64,000 nucleotides of DNA from the NCBI RefSeq assembly GCF_002277895.1, contig NZ_CP022998.1:3701501-3765500 (forward strand), given 5' to 3'. This DNA is from Rhizobium sp. 11515TR. Lineage in GTDB: Bacteria; Pseudomonadota; Alphaproteobacteria; Rhizobiales; Rhizobiaceae. The translations under genes and the position numbers were made by a program. Each line of letters starts with the position of its first letter. Within the stretch, counting starts at the first letter, position 1. Under the pieces are notes generated by a model, which was not told the origin of the DNA, did not search any database, and saw only the letters and a list, made by a program, of their open reading frames with translations. This document shows, piece by piece, positions 1 to 8,957 of this stretch.

Positions 1-2
1 CC

Positions 3-932
3 TGGATCAATGCGAGCTGGGGTAATCCGGAATTCTATTTCCAGCTTCGTCGCCGATCGATGGCCGAATGGTCGCGGCTACAAGACGACCTGCCGGATCT
101 TCCCTTGTCCTGGTGCGGCGGCCTGTCCTGGGATCTGCCCGAGGCGGAGCTCGACGCCTATGCAGCTCAGCACCATGGCTGGGGCTATGGCATACAGCCG
201 GTCAACCGAGCGACGAGCGCGATGATCGAACCGAACCTCGCCAACCCGCCAGATTATGCCCTGCATGTTGCCGAGGAAGGCGCCGTCGAACCTGTTGCCG
301 CCACCAAGCTGCTGCTGGAGGACGCCCGCAGTCGGGGCGCGAGCCTATTATCCGGCGTCGAGGTCAAGGGCCTGCTCAGAGAGGGCGAGCGGATTATCGG
401 GATCGAAACGAGCGAAGGACCGATACTGGGCGATCATGTCGTTCTGGCCGCCGGTGCGGGCACGCCGGCACTTGCGGCCTCGGCGGATGTTCTCGTGCCG
501 CTGGAAACGCCTCCAGGGCTTATCGTCCATTCCCGCCCTGTGCAGAAAATGCTGAATGGTCTGGTGATGGCACCGGAACTGCATTTGCGCCAGACGGCAG
601 AAGGGCGAATCATCGCCGGCGGCGACTTCGGCGGCACCGATCCCGGCAGCGATCCACAAGCGGCAGCCGACGATCTTTTCGCCAGGGTCAAAACGACATT
701 GAAAGGCGGCGAAGCACTGGAGCTTGATTTCTACACCATCGGCTATCGCCCGACGCCGAAAGACGGTCTTCCGGTTCTGGGTGGTGTCGGCGCGGCACCT
801 GGCCTCTACCTCGCAGTTCTCCACTCCGGCGTCACGCTGGCGCCGCTCGTCGGCCTGCTCGCCGCGCAGGAAATCGTCGATGGTGGCGAAGCTCCCGAGC
901 TAGCACCCTTCCGCCTCTCACGCTTTGCCTAG
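3..932 (+). CDS. FAD-dependent oxidoreductase, DAO family (5' end cut by window)
   Basis: The reading frame is open to the window edge and its first visible residues (WINASWGNPEFYFQLRRRS) already belong to the family fold, so the gene starts outside. D-amino-acid-oxidase-like flavoproteins (DAO family, related to glycine/sarcosine oxidases) oxidise amines or amino acids using FAD. Visible are the substrate-domain strands in the middle and the C-terminal FAD-contacting segment (IGYRPTPKDGLPVLGG, then LHSGVTLAPLVGLLAAQEI), which is the usual end of this family. The N-terminal Rossmann GxGxxG is missing only because of truncation. Substrate cannot be told from this fragment. No partner gene follows on the same strand; a histidine kinase starts about 250 bases downstream. 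Confidence 0.85.
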   Translation, partial: WINASWGNPEFYFQLRRRSMAEWSRLQDDLPDLPLSWCGGLSWDLPEAELDAYAAQHHGWGYGIQPVNRATSAMIEPNLANPPDYALHVAEEGAVEPVAATKLLLEDARSRGASLLSGVEVKGLLREGERIIGIETSEGPILGDHVVLAAGAGTPALAASADVLVPLETPPGLIVHSRPVQKMLNGLVMAPELHLRQTAEGRIIAGGDFGGTDPGSDPQAAADDLFARVKTTLKGGEALELDFYTIGYRPTPKDGLPVLGGVGAAPGLYLAVLHSGVTLAPLVGLLAAQEIVDGGEAPELAPFRLSRFA

Positions 933-1186
933 CTCGGACACAAGACCTGTCAGCGCAACTTCAGGGATGCATTGCCACAGTCGTAAATACCCGAGATCGC
1001 TTACGATTTCGCAATAATGACTTTTCAGATGTTGCAAGGAAAATTACCCAGCCCTAACATGGCGCTTCGCGAGCATGTAGCTCGATGATCTGGGCACGGG
1101 GGCGCTTGGCATGATGACCAATACCATTCTCTTCGCGTTTGCCAGCGCGTCGGACCCTTATGGAGGCACGATCGGTTGATCGCCCC

Positions 1187-2842
1187 ATGAGGAAGCCGCA
1201 TTTCCCGAAAGCGTCGATTGGTGCCTATCTGATCGCCATAGCCCTGGCGATCGCCTTGCCTATTCTCGCCTTCGTCGCGCTGCTTCTGGTCCAACTCGAG
1301 AATAATGAACGCGATGCTCTGAAGGGCGACACGGTTCAGGATGCGCAGGCGCTTTCGCGCGTCATCGATCGCCAATTGCAGGACATGGCGACGACGTTGC
1401 GCCTCCTGTCTTCCTCGCCGGAACTTGAGCGCAATGACATCGCCACCTTCTTCGCCCGCACGGAAACGGTATTGCGCACCGATTCGCTTTTCGTGCTGCT
1501 TATGGAAAAGGATGGCCAGCTCCGGCTGAATACCCGCTGGCCGCTCGGCAAGCCACTCGGCAAGACCGGCAACATCGCCGCGCTTCAATCGGCACTGAAC
1601 TCCGGCCGCATCGAGGCATCCGATGTCTTCATAGGCTCGACCGCCCGCCGCTGGGTCTACAACGTCACCCTACCTCTCGAACATTCGCCAGCCGGCGCCG
1701 CTTTGGCGGTAACACAGGATGCCGACGAGCTGGCCAAGCTCGTGACGACGGAAGCTTTGCCCCCCGGCTGGTCTGCCGCCGTTCTGGACAAATCCGGACA
1801 TGTCGTTGCCGCCGGTGGCCCAACGACCCTCGCCCCGGGCGACGCATTCAATAAGAACATCCTGCCGAAACTGATCGCATCCAGCGGCGTCTATCAGGAT
1901 GACAAGGTCCTGCCGAACGCGGTGCTCGGTTATGCGCAAATCTCAGGCTGGTCCTGGAAGGCCGTCGTCTGGGGTCCGATCGCCTCTGCGCAGGCCTCGC
2001 TGATGAGCACCTGGCGCTTTCTGATTTATGGCGGCGTGACGCTGCTGCTGGTTGCGCTGATTGCGGTCTATGCCCTGGCGCGTCAGGTGCGCACCACCAT
2101 ACAGGATATTGCCGACATGGCGGATCGCATGGGTCGCGGCGAGATCGTGGCGCCGGTCGACACCAGCGTCATCGAGGCAAACCAGGTGGCTGTCGCGCTT
2201 TCCAACGCCTCCTTCGACCGCAGCGTCACCGAGGACCGACTGCATTTCGTCATGCACGAGCTCGTCCACCGCACCAAGAATCTGCTGGCGCTCGCGCAGG
2301 CAATGACGCGTCAGCTCGCACGGCAGACTGATAGCGTCGATACGTTCCAGCGAGCTGTCGCCGACCGGCTGGAAGGGTTGGCGCGCTCGATCGAGGTGCT
2401 GACCAGCGAACAATGGTCCGGCGTGTCGCTTCGCCGCGTGATCGACATCCATCTCGCGACTTTCCTGCAGGCACCTCAGCAACTCGACGTTCTCGGCAAT
2501 GACTTCCTGCTGAAGCCGGAAGCGGTGCAGAATCTCGGCCTGGTCCTGCATGAGCTCGCCACCAATTCGGTCAAATATGGCGCGCTGTCCGCGCCGGAGG
2601 GCAAGATCACCATCGAATGGACGAACGAAGCTGCTGAAACCGGCACCAAGATTCGCTTCGTCTGGACCGAAAGCGGCGGTCCGCCGGTCAAGCCGCCGAG
2701 CGATACCGGCTTCGGCACCACCGTCACGAAAACCCATGCCGCAGCATCCTTCAGCGGCCATGTCGAGGTCGATTTCCGCCCGGCTGGCCTCGTCTGGATA
2801 TTGACCGCACCGCGCAGCATGATGGAACGTCAAAGAAACTGA
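1187..2842 (+). CDS. Membrane sensor histidine kinase, HWE family
   Basis: Signal-transducing kinase of the HWE class, common in rhizobia and often acting on a single-domain response regulator. An N-terminal membrane helix (residues about 11-33) and a second one (about 277-300) enclose a 240-residue periplasmic sensing region; a HAMP-like linker follows. The phosphoacceptor box is MHELVHRTKN (His near 361), the N box is LHELATNSVKYGAL (about 455-468), and the W-x-E signature is seen in FVWTESGG, which together name the family. No receiver domain and no response regulator gene lie beside it, so it is an orphan here. The start is uncertain: the ATG chosen leaves a short positively charged tail before the first helix, but an ATG 27 bases upstream and a TTG further up are also in frame and none has a clear ribosome site. 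Confidence 0.85.
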   Translation: MRKPHFPKASIGAYLIAIALAIALPILAFVALLLVQLENNERDALKGDTVQDAQALSRVIDRQLQDMATTLRLLSSSPELERNDIATFFARTETVLRTDSLFVLLMEKDGQLRLNTRWPLGKPLGKTGNIAALQSALNSGRIEASDVFIGSTARRWVYNVTLPLEHSPAGAALAVTQDADELAKLVTTEALPPGWSAAVLDKSGHVVAAGGPTTLAPGDAFNKNILPKLIASSGVYQDDKVLPNAVLGYAQISGWSWKAVVWGPIASAQASLMSTWRFLIYGGVTLLLVALIAVYALARQVRTTIQDIADMADRMGRGEIVAPVDTSVIEANQVAVALSNASFDRSVTEDRLHFVMHELVHRTKNLLALAQAMTRQLARQTDSVDTFQRAVADRLEGLARSIEVLTSEQWSGVSLRRVIDIHLATFLQAPQQLDVLGNDFLLKPEAVQNLGLVLHELATNSVKYGALSAPEGKITIEWTNEAAETGTKIRFVWTESGGPPVKPPSDTGFGTTVTKTHAAASFSGHVEVDFRPAGLVWILTAPRSMMERQRN

Positions 2843-2860
2843 GAGCGGAAACACCGCTCT
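2842..2860. terminator. Hairpin between convergent histidine kinase and pntB
   Basis: A perfect 7-bp inverted repeat (AGAGCGG / CCGCTCT) with a 5-base loop sits directly after the kinase stop codon and before the end of pntB. It lacks a T run on either side, so it may act as a weak two-way terminator or only as an mRNA end-stabilising stem. Confidence 0.5.
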
Positions 2861-2878
2861 TGCGAGCGCAGCAGCAGC

Positions 2879-4276
2879 CTACTCGTTCATCGCCTTGACG
2901 ATTTCCTCGGTCACTTTCTTCGCATCGCCAAGCAGCATCATCGTGCCGTCTTTGTAGAAAAGCGTATTGTCGATGCCGGCATAGCCGGAGCCGAGCGAAC
3001 GCTTGACGAAGAGGCAGGTTTTCGCCTTGTCGACGTCGAGGATCGGCATGCCGGAGATCGGCGACGTCTTGTCGTCGCGCGCCGCTGGATTGGTGACGTC
3101 GTTGGCGCCGATGACATAGGCGACATCGGCCTGAGCGAATTCCGAATTGATGTCCTCGAGCTCGAACACCTCGTCATAGGGTACATTGGCCTCGGCGAGC
3201 AGCACGTTCATATGGCCGGGCATGCGGCCGGCAACGGGGTGGATGGCATATTTCACCTCGACGCCATGCGCCTTCAGTCTGTCAGCCATTTCGCGCAGCG
3301 CATGCTGGGCCTGTGCCACCGCCATGCCATAGCCCGGCACGATGATGACCTTGGATGCATTGGCCATCAGATAGGCGGCATCCTCGGCCGAACCGAGCTT
3401 CACCGTCTTGTCGGAATTGTCGGCCCCGCCCGAGGCCGTCTCGCCGCCGAAACCGCCGAGAATGACCGAAATGAAGGAGCGATTCATGCCCTTGCACATG
3501 ATATAGGACAGGATCGCACCCGAGGACCCGACGAGCGCGCCGGTGATGATGAGCGCGAGATTGCCGAGCGTGAAGCCGATGCCGGCGGCAGCCCAGCCGG
3601 AATAGGAATTCAGCATCGACACGACGACGGGCATGTCGGCGCCGCCGATCGGCACGATCAGCAGCACGCCGAGAAGCAACGACAGCGCGACGATCGCCCA
3701 GAAGGCGAGATGGCTCTCGTTCGCCGCCAGGCTGATGATGGAGACCACGATCAGCACAAGCAAAGCGGCATTGATGACATGGCGGTTCGGTAGCAGGATC
3801 GGCTTGCCGGACATGCGTCCGTCGAGCTTCAGGAAGGCGATGATCGAACCGGTGAAGGTGAGCGCGCCGATCGCGACACCGATCGCCATCTCGATACGGG
3901 CTTCCGTATGGATATGGCCGATCTCACCAATGCCGAAGGACGACGGTGTATAGAGCGCCGAAGCCGCTACGAGGACGGCCGCCAGCCCCACCAGCGAGTG
4001 GAAGCCTGCGACAAGCTGCGGCATCGAGGTCATCGGAATGACGCGCGCAATATAGGCGCCTGCCCCGCCGCCGATAGCAAGGCCCAGAACGATCAGCACG
4101 AAACCGCCGAAGGATGGCGTCGCCAGCACCAGCGTTGTGGCAATGGCAATGCCCATGCCGACCATGCCGTAGAGATTGCCGCGCCGGCTGGTGGCCGGAT
4201 GCGACAGGCCGCGCAGCGCCAGGATGAACAGAACGCCAGAGACGAGATAGAGGAAAGCCGCGATATTGCTCAGCAT
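2879..4276 (-). CDS. pntB: NAD(P) transhydrogenase subunit beta
   Basis: Beta subunit of the proton-translocating transhydrogenase, which uses the proton gradient to drive hydride transfer from NADH to NADP+ and so supplies NADPH. The protein is 465 residues: about nine hydrophobic helices, then the hydrophilic NADP(H)-binding domain III with the nucleotide loop VPGYGMAVAQAQ and the KRSLGSGYAGIDN segment near the C-terminus. Start is set at MLSNIAAFLYL; the frame stays open upstream but that stretch is the shadow of pntAB. It is the last gene of a run pntAA-pntAB-pntB with 1- and 7-base gaps, so the three are co-transcribed and probably translationally coupled. Length and motifs are normal for the family. 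Confidence 0.95.
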   Translation of the reverse strand: MLSNIAAFLYLVSGVLFILALRGLSHPATSRRGNLYGMVGMGIAIATTLVLATPSFGGFVLIVLGLAIGGGAGAYIARVIPMTSMPQLVAGFHSLVGLAAVLVAASALYTPSSFGIGEIGHIHTEARIEMAIGVAIGALTFTGSIIAFLKLDGRMSGKPILLPNRHVINAALLVLIVVSIISLAANESHLAFWAIVALSLLLGVLLIVPIGGADMPVVVSMLNSYSGWAAAGIGFTLGNLALIITGALVGSSGAILSYIMCKGMNRSFISVILGGFGGETASGGADNSDKTVKLGSAEDAAYLMANASKVIIVPGYGMAVAQAQHALREMADRLKAHGVEVKYAIHPVAGRMPGHMNVLLAEANVPYDEVFELEDINSEFAQADVAYVIGANDVTNPAARDDKTSPISGMPILDVDKAKTCLFVKRSLGSGYAGIDNTLFYKDGTMMLLGDAKKVTEEIVKAMNE

Positions 4277-4283
4277 GCCGCCC

Positions 4284-4682
4284 TCACTTGTCCTTCTTCT
4301 TGTACATCGCCAGCATGCGCTGGGTGACAAGGAAGCCACCGACGATATTGACCGAGACGAGAACCAGCGCCACGAAGCCGAAGCCCGTGGCAAGGCCGCT
4401 CGCCGAAATGCCCACGGCCAGCAGCGCACCGACGACGATGACCGAGGAGATGGCGTTCGTGACCGCCATCAGCGGCGTATGCAGGGCCGGCGTCACCGAC
4501 CAGACGACATAATAGCCGACGAAGATCGCCAGCACGAAGATAGCCAGTTGGAAGACGAAAGGATCGATTGCTCCACCGGTTGCGGCACTGGCAACCTCCG
4601 GCGCCTGTGCTGCAGCGGCCGTAACGGCGGCAACGGCATCATTCAGTTGCTGGAGTGCCTGGTCCATTGCTTGGCTGGCCAT
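4284..4682 (-). CDS. pntAB: NAD(P) transhydrogenase subunit alpha part 2
   Basis: Membrane portion of the transhydrogenase alpha chain, encoded separately as in other alphaproteobacteria (three-gene arrangement, unlike the fused PntA of E. coli). The 132-residue product has an Ala-rich N-terminal linker (about 1-45), about four hydrophobic helices, and a basic KKKDK tail. It starts one base after the pntAA stop (TGA-G-ATG), so translation is likely re-initiated from pntAA. With PntB it forms the proton channel (domain II). Confidence 0.93.
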   Translation of the reverse strand: MASQAMDQALQQLNDAVAAVTAAAAQAPEVASAATGGAIDPFVFQLAIFVLAIFVGYYVVWSVTPALHTPLMAVTNAISSVIVVGALLAVGISASGLATGFGFVALVLVSVNIVGGFLVTQRMLAMYKKKDK

Positions 4683-4683
4683 C

Positions 4684-5847
4684 TCAGAGATCTCCCTTCT
4701 TGATCGTCGGCTGGTCGGGATCGACGAAATTCGGGTTCACGACCTCGCCGCCGTCGGTCAGCATCGTCGCCTTGATCAGCTCATCGGTGCGGTTGAGGGC
4801 AAGGCTCTTCGTATCCTTGTCGACCATCGTCTCCAGGAAGGTAACGAGGTTCTTGGCATAGAGGGCCGAGGCGCTGGCCGCGATCCGCCCGGCCATGTTG
4901 GGATATCCGACCACCTTGACACCCTCGACATCGGCGATCTTGCCGTATTCGGCCCCCTCGATATTGCCGCCGCGTTCGACCGCGAGATCGACGGCCACGG
5001 CGCCGGGGCGCATCGCCTTCAGCATGTCGCGCCCGACAAGGCGCGGCGCCGGTCGCCCCGGAATGAGCGCCGTGGTGATGACGATATCCTGCTTGGCGAT
5101 GTGATCGGCGACAAGCGCCGCCTGCTTCGCCTGATACTCTTTCGACATTTCCTTGGCATAGCCGCCGGCAGTCTCCGCCGCCTTGAACTCTTCATCTTCG
5201 ACCGCGATGAATTTCGCGCCGAGCGAAGCGACCTGTTCCTTCGCAGCCGGCCGCACGTCCGTCGCCGAAACGAGCGCGCCCAAGCGCCGTGCGGTGGCGA
5301 TCGCCTGCAACCCGGCAACGCCAGCACCCATGACGAAGACCTTTGCCGCCGGAACCGTGCCCGCTGCCGTCATCATCATCGGCAGTGCCCGGTCATAGAC
5401 GGCAGCAGCCTCGATCACGGCCTGATACCCTGCGAGATTGGCCTGTGAAGACAAGACGTCCATCGACTGCGCGCGGGTGATGCGCGGCATCAGTTCCATG
5501 GCGAAGCTTGTCAACCCTGCGCGCGCCATCTCGGCAAGAGCAGCCTCGTTGCCATAGGGATCCATGATGGCGATGACGATCGCGCCGCTCTTATAGCCGG
5601 AGATCTCCTTGCTCGTCGGGCGTCTGACCTTGAGGATGACATCCGCCGCCTTCGCATCCTTGATGGAACCGATCCGGGCGCCGATGGCTTCGTATTCGGT
5701 ATCCGGAATGCGCGATAAAGTCCCCGCACCGGCTTCGATCACCACATCGAAACCCAGGTTCTTCATCTTCTTTACCGTCTCGACGGAAGCCGCAACACGC
5801 GTCTCCTCCGCCACGCTTTCCTTGGCCACGAAAACCAGATTGCTCAA
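4684..5847 (-). CDS. pntAA: NAD(P) transhydrogenase subunit alpha part 1
   Basis: Soluble NAD(H)-binding subunit (domain I), related to alanine dehydrogenase. It shows the N-terminal AlaDH/PNT segment (FVAKESVAEETRVAASVETV), the Rossmann loop VFVMGAGVAGLQAIATARRLGA (broken here as GAGVAG around residue 175) and the RPAPRLV segment. No ATG is available at the right place. A TTG start is preferred because a GAGG motif lies 7 bases before it and it gives a family-like N-terminus (MSNLVFVAKE); a GTG three codons upstream overlaps that same motif. Product 387 residues, normal length. About 110 bases separate it from the upstream CoxIV gene on the same strand; that gap holds a GC-rich hairpin, so read-through from CoxIV is possible but not certain. 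Confidence 0.92.
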   Translation of the reverse strand: MSNLVFVAKESVAEETRVAASVETVKKMKNLGFDVVIEAGAGTLSRIPDTEYEAIGARIGSIKDAKAADVILKVRRPTSKEISGYKSGAIVIAIMDPYGNEAALAEMARAGLTSFAMELMPRITRAQSMDVLSSQANLAGYQAVIEAAAVYDRALPMMMTAAGTVPAAKVFVMGAGVAGLQAIATARRLGALVSATDVRPAAKEQVASLGAKFIAVEDEEFKAAETAGGYAKEMSKEYQAKQAALVADHIAKQDIVITTALIPGRPAPRLVGRDMLKAMRPGAVAVDLAVERGGNIEGAEYGKIADVEGVKVVGYPNMAGRIAASASALYAKNLVTFLETMVDKDTKSLALNRTDELIKATMLTDGGEVVNPNFVDPDQPTIKKGDL

Positions 5848-5957
5848 CGACGACACCTCGCATCAGACGGCGCCGCTCCTGAATGCGGCGGCGCTGTAGC
5901 CTGCAGAATCATGGGAAAGCGCGGGCGATCGGCCCGGCATCGATCAGCGCTGCAATA

Positions 5958-6182
5958 TCAGCGCAACAGGACGACGCTGGCGATGGTCAGAACGATGAAT
6001 ATCAGGACGCCGCCGAGGAAACCGGCATGACCAAAGAAACCGGCCGCCATGGCGATCAACAATGCGGCAACGATCGCAGACCCGACCTTGGCGCCCGAGA
6101 TGAAAAGATTATAGGTCTTCTCATGCTCCTTATAGTCCATGGGAGCACCCACTTCGGCGGGTCCAGTATGATGTTCGGCCAT
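5958..6182 (-). CDS. aa3-type cytochrome c oxidase subunit IV (small)
   Basis: A 74-residue protein of the bacterial aa3-oxidase subunit IV type (CoxIV domain): a hydrophilic start with MDYKEHEKTYNLF, which is the family signature, followed by two closely spaced hydrophobic stretches that can form a membrane hairpin. In alphaproteobacteria this non-catalytic peptide lies against subunits I and III of the aa3 oxidase. A strong ribosome site (GAGGGGAGAA) precedes the ATG. It lies just upstream of the pnt genes in the same direction, linking respiratory electron flow and NADPH supply; the main ctaCDE genes are not in this window. Confidence 0.85.
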   Translation of the reverse strand: MAEHHTGPAEVGAPMDYKEHEKTYNLFISGAKVGSAIVAALLIAMAAGFFGHAGFLGGVLIFIVLTIASVVLLR

Positions 6183-6411
6183 TCAGAATTCTCCCCTCAA
6201 TCCTCTCCGCCGACAGACGATATAACTGCCAGCTGGAGCTCGTCCTCAAAAGTTGTGACAACCCGCAACGGGACACCGCAACCAATTTCCTCTACCGAGG
6301 GGTTACACAAAGCGGGGAAAAATGCAATGCACGAGAAGGTCGCAGGCGTGCATAGGCTGACGGAATCGCCGATGGATTTCGAAGACTCCTGCATCTAAAC
6401 GAAGACGCCGG

Positions 6412-8727
6412 CTAGGTCGTGACATCGGACGGCAGGATTCTGCCCGCGCCCGGCTGCCGCCGGTGGAGACTGGCCACTCTCTCGACGACCTGCTCTTGCG
6501 GCACCGGCGGCGAAAATACATAGCCTTGGATGATATCAGCCAGGTTCCGCTCGACGACCAATGCCAGCTGCTCCAGCGTCTCGACACCTTCGATCACGAT
6601 ATGAAGGCTGAGTGCGCGGGAAAGATCGACGATACCGCATAGCAGCTTGAAACGGCGGCTATCCGTCGTGATGTCACGAACGAAAGACCGATCGATCTTC
6701 ACGACATCCACAGGCAGGGTATCGAGATAGCTGAGGCTGGAAAATCCCGTTCCGAAATCGTCGATCGCAATCGTGATGCCTTTGGCGCGCAGATCGGCGA
6801 GGATGGAGCGAACGGTCGCCACCTCATCCATCAGGCAGCTTTCAGTAACCTCGAGATGCAGGCGGGATGGCTCCAATCCCGACGCATCAAGTGCCGCCGT
6901 GACGATTTTGACAATCTCACCATTGCGCAGATCCTGCGCCGAGAGATTGACGGAAACCGCGAGCGGCGCAGGCCATGAAGCACAATCCCTGCAGGCCTGG
7001 TTGACCATGAAGCGAGTGATGCCGGCAACGATGCCCATCTCCTCGGCAACCTGTACGAAAAGATCGGGCGGGATCGAGCCCTTTTCCGGATGAATCCAGC
7101 GTGCAAGCGCCTCACAGCATTCGATGCGGGAGCCATCCGGCGTGAACATCGGCTGATAGACGGCTTGAAGCCCGCCGGTTTCCACCGCCTCACGCAGATC
7201 ATCCTTCAGCTTCTGCCGCTCGACATAGCGTGCGTCCATCTCCTGCTCGAAGGCACTGCAGCCGCCCCTCAGCCGCGATTTGGCATCGAAAAGCGCGAGA
7301 TCCACCTTGATCTGCCACTCCTCCGGGCGAAACTCACGGCTGGACATGGTCATGTATCCGCCGCTGACGGAAATCCGGAAACTGCTGTCTGCCACGCTGT
7401 AGGTGCCGGCCATTGCCGCATGCAGGGCGCGGATGCGGGCATCGATATTCGGGGCATCGTCTTCATTCGGAAAGAACAGCACGAATTGATCGCCGACAAG
7501 ACGAGCGGCAATCGCTGCGGTGCCGGCAAGCTGCTTCAGGCGCTCGGCTATGGCGACCAGCAGGCGGTCCCCGGCAACATGCCCCTTGGTATCGTTGACG
7601 TGCTTGAAGTCATCGATATCGAGGACCAGAATCCCGATGCGGCTTTCCCGCTTGCGCGCCGCCAGCCTCTCCTTGACCAGATCCATGAAATATTCGCGAT
7701 TCGGCAGCCCCGTCAAAGGGTCGTAGCGCACCATATGCAGGATCTTGCGCTCCGCCCGAACACGCACCGTCACATCTTCGAAAATCAGGATCACGATCCC
7801 GTCGATGCGGCGGCTGGCCGAAAATTCCAGGAACTGATCCTCATTGAATTGGATGAGCGTTCGCGACAGCGTGCCGCTGACGAGCTGTGCCAGCTGCCGC
7901 TGGATGAGTCCGGGCAGCGATCCGTCGATGAAAGCATGGCGAGCGCCGTAGCGCAGAACGACATCGAATTCGCAGTCCTTGAGCCGCTGCGGATCGGCAA
8001 AATTCAGGAGCTCGCATGCCTTGCGATTGACGACCAGAATGCGGTTCTGGGCATCAAGCATGAACAGCCCGTGCGTCATGCTGTTCAACGCGGTGTCGAA
8101 CCTGTCGGCCATCAGCGATATCTCGCGCGAAGCGGTGATGTTCCTGTAGAGAAATTCGCGCATGCCATTCGCCATTGCGCGTGTCGTCAGCCCGAACGGA
8201 ATGAGCATGAGGGAGGCTATTGCCTTGTAAGGCTGCTGCAACAGCAGACAGGCAATGATAATCGGCACACAGCAGGCGAGAATTTGAAGATCCACCGCCC
8301 GGGGCGAACCATAGTTGCGGCCGACGATCGACACCATCGACGCCATGGTGACGGCGACGCAGATGAATTCCGCCAACGGATCGCGCAGAATGAGGATGGC
8401 ATAGCTGCTGCCGATGCCGAGGATGGCCGCCGTCGCCGCCGCGCCGATCACATAGCTCGTTTCCCAGCCGGCAATATCGGCGCGCGTAAGATCATTCTTA
8501 TCCGCAGCGTCGAACAGCCGGAACAAATGGATGCGTAAGCCAAAGACAACCGCAAACCCCACGCAAAAGGCCAGATAGATGCCGGCATGCGTGCTCAGGA
8601 AAACGAGAACATATGTCAGGATATGAACGAACACGCCCGTAAAGAGCGTTTTGCGATTTCCGAAAAGCGAACTGACGAACGACAGATAAACATCCGTCGG
8701 CACGGTGTCCGGGCTTGGAGGCTTCAT
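6412..8727 (-). CDS. Membrane GGDEF-EAL protein, GGDEF motif degenerate
   Basis: Cyclic-di-GMP enzyme of 771 residues. About five or six hydrophobic helices fill the first 200 residues, then a PAS-like region (about 205-325), a GGDEF domain (about 335-495) and a C-terminal EAL domain (about 515-760). The GGDEF signature reads LVGDQF, so the glycine and glutamate needed for cyclase activity are changed. The EAL domain keeps its key elements: EALARW, LEVTES, the IDDFGTGFSSLSYL loop and KIDRSF. The protein is therefore most likely a phosphodiesterase with a regulatory GTP-binding GGDEF domain (inference from family knowledge). It is monocistronic with a good ribosome site (AGGGGAAG) before its ATG. 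Confidence 0.9.
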   Translation of the reverse strand: MKPPSPDTVPTDVYLSFVSSLFGNRKTLFTGVFVHILTYVLVFLSTHAGIYLAFCVGFAVVFGLRIHLFRLFDAADKNDLTRADIAGWETSYVIGAAATAAILGIGSSYAILILRDPLAEFICVAVTMASMVSIVGRNYGSPRAVDLQILACCVPIIIACLLLQQPYKAIASLMLIPFGLTTRAMANGMREFLYRNITASREISLMADRFDTALNSMTHGLFMLDAQNRILVVNRKACELLNFADPQRLKDCEFDVVLRYGARHAFIDGSLPGLIQRQLAQLVSGTLSRTLIQFNEDQFLEFSASRRIDGIVILIFEDVTVRVRAERKILHMVRYDPLTGLPNREYFMDLVKERLAARKRESRIGILVLDIDDFKHVNDTKGHVAGDRLLVAIAERLKQLAGTAAIAARLVGDQFVLFFPNEDDAPNIDARIRALHAAMAGTYSVADSSFRISVSGGYMTMSSREFRPEEWQIKVDLALFDAKSRLRGGCSAFEQEMDARYVERQKLKDDLREAVETGGLQAVYQPMFTPDGSRIECCEALARWIHPEKGSIPPDLFVQVAEEMGIVAGITRFMVNQACRDCASWPAPLAVSVNLSAQDLRNGEIVKIVTAALDASGLEPSRLHLEVTESCLMDEVATVRSILADLRAKGITIAIDDFGTGFSSLSYLDTLPVDVVKIDRSFVRDITTDSRRFKLLCGIVDLSRALSLHIVIEGVETLEQLALVVERNLADIIQGYVFSPPVPQEQVVERVASLHRRQPGAGRILPSDVTT

Positions 8728-8957
8728 TCAGACTTCCCCTGATGCGGCGGACACCCTAGTGGAAACCCTTTAAAATTTACTTGCCCGAACAGAACCCATT
8801 TAGACAGATTTTCCAGTCAAAGCGGCAGCTTAAGTTGAAGCTGGATCATGATCAGCACTGCACTGGCACAATGATTCCCGGCTTCCCCCGAGACGGATAC
8901 AATATTTAAATCACTAATAAAGAAAACTATATATATCAAAAGACTTATGAAATACGA

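Noticed and set aside
8862..8880. TGGCAC followed by TTCCC, like a sigma-54 promoter
   Set aside because: The -12 element should read TTGC; and no gene follows on that strand for over 1 kb.
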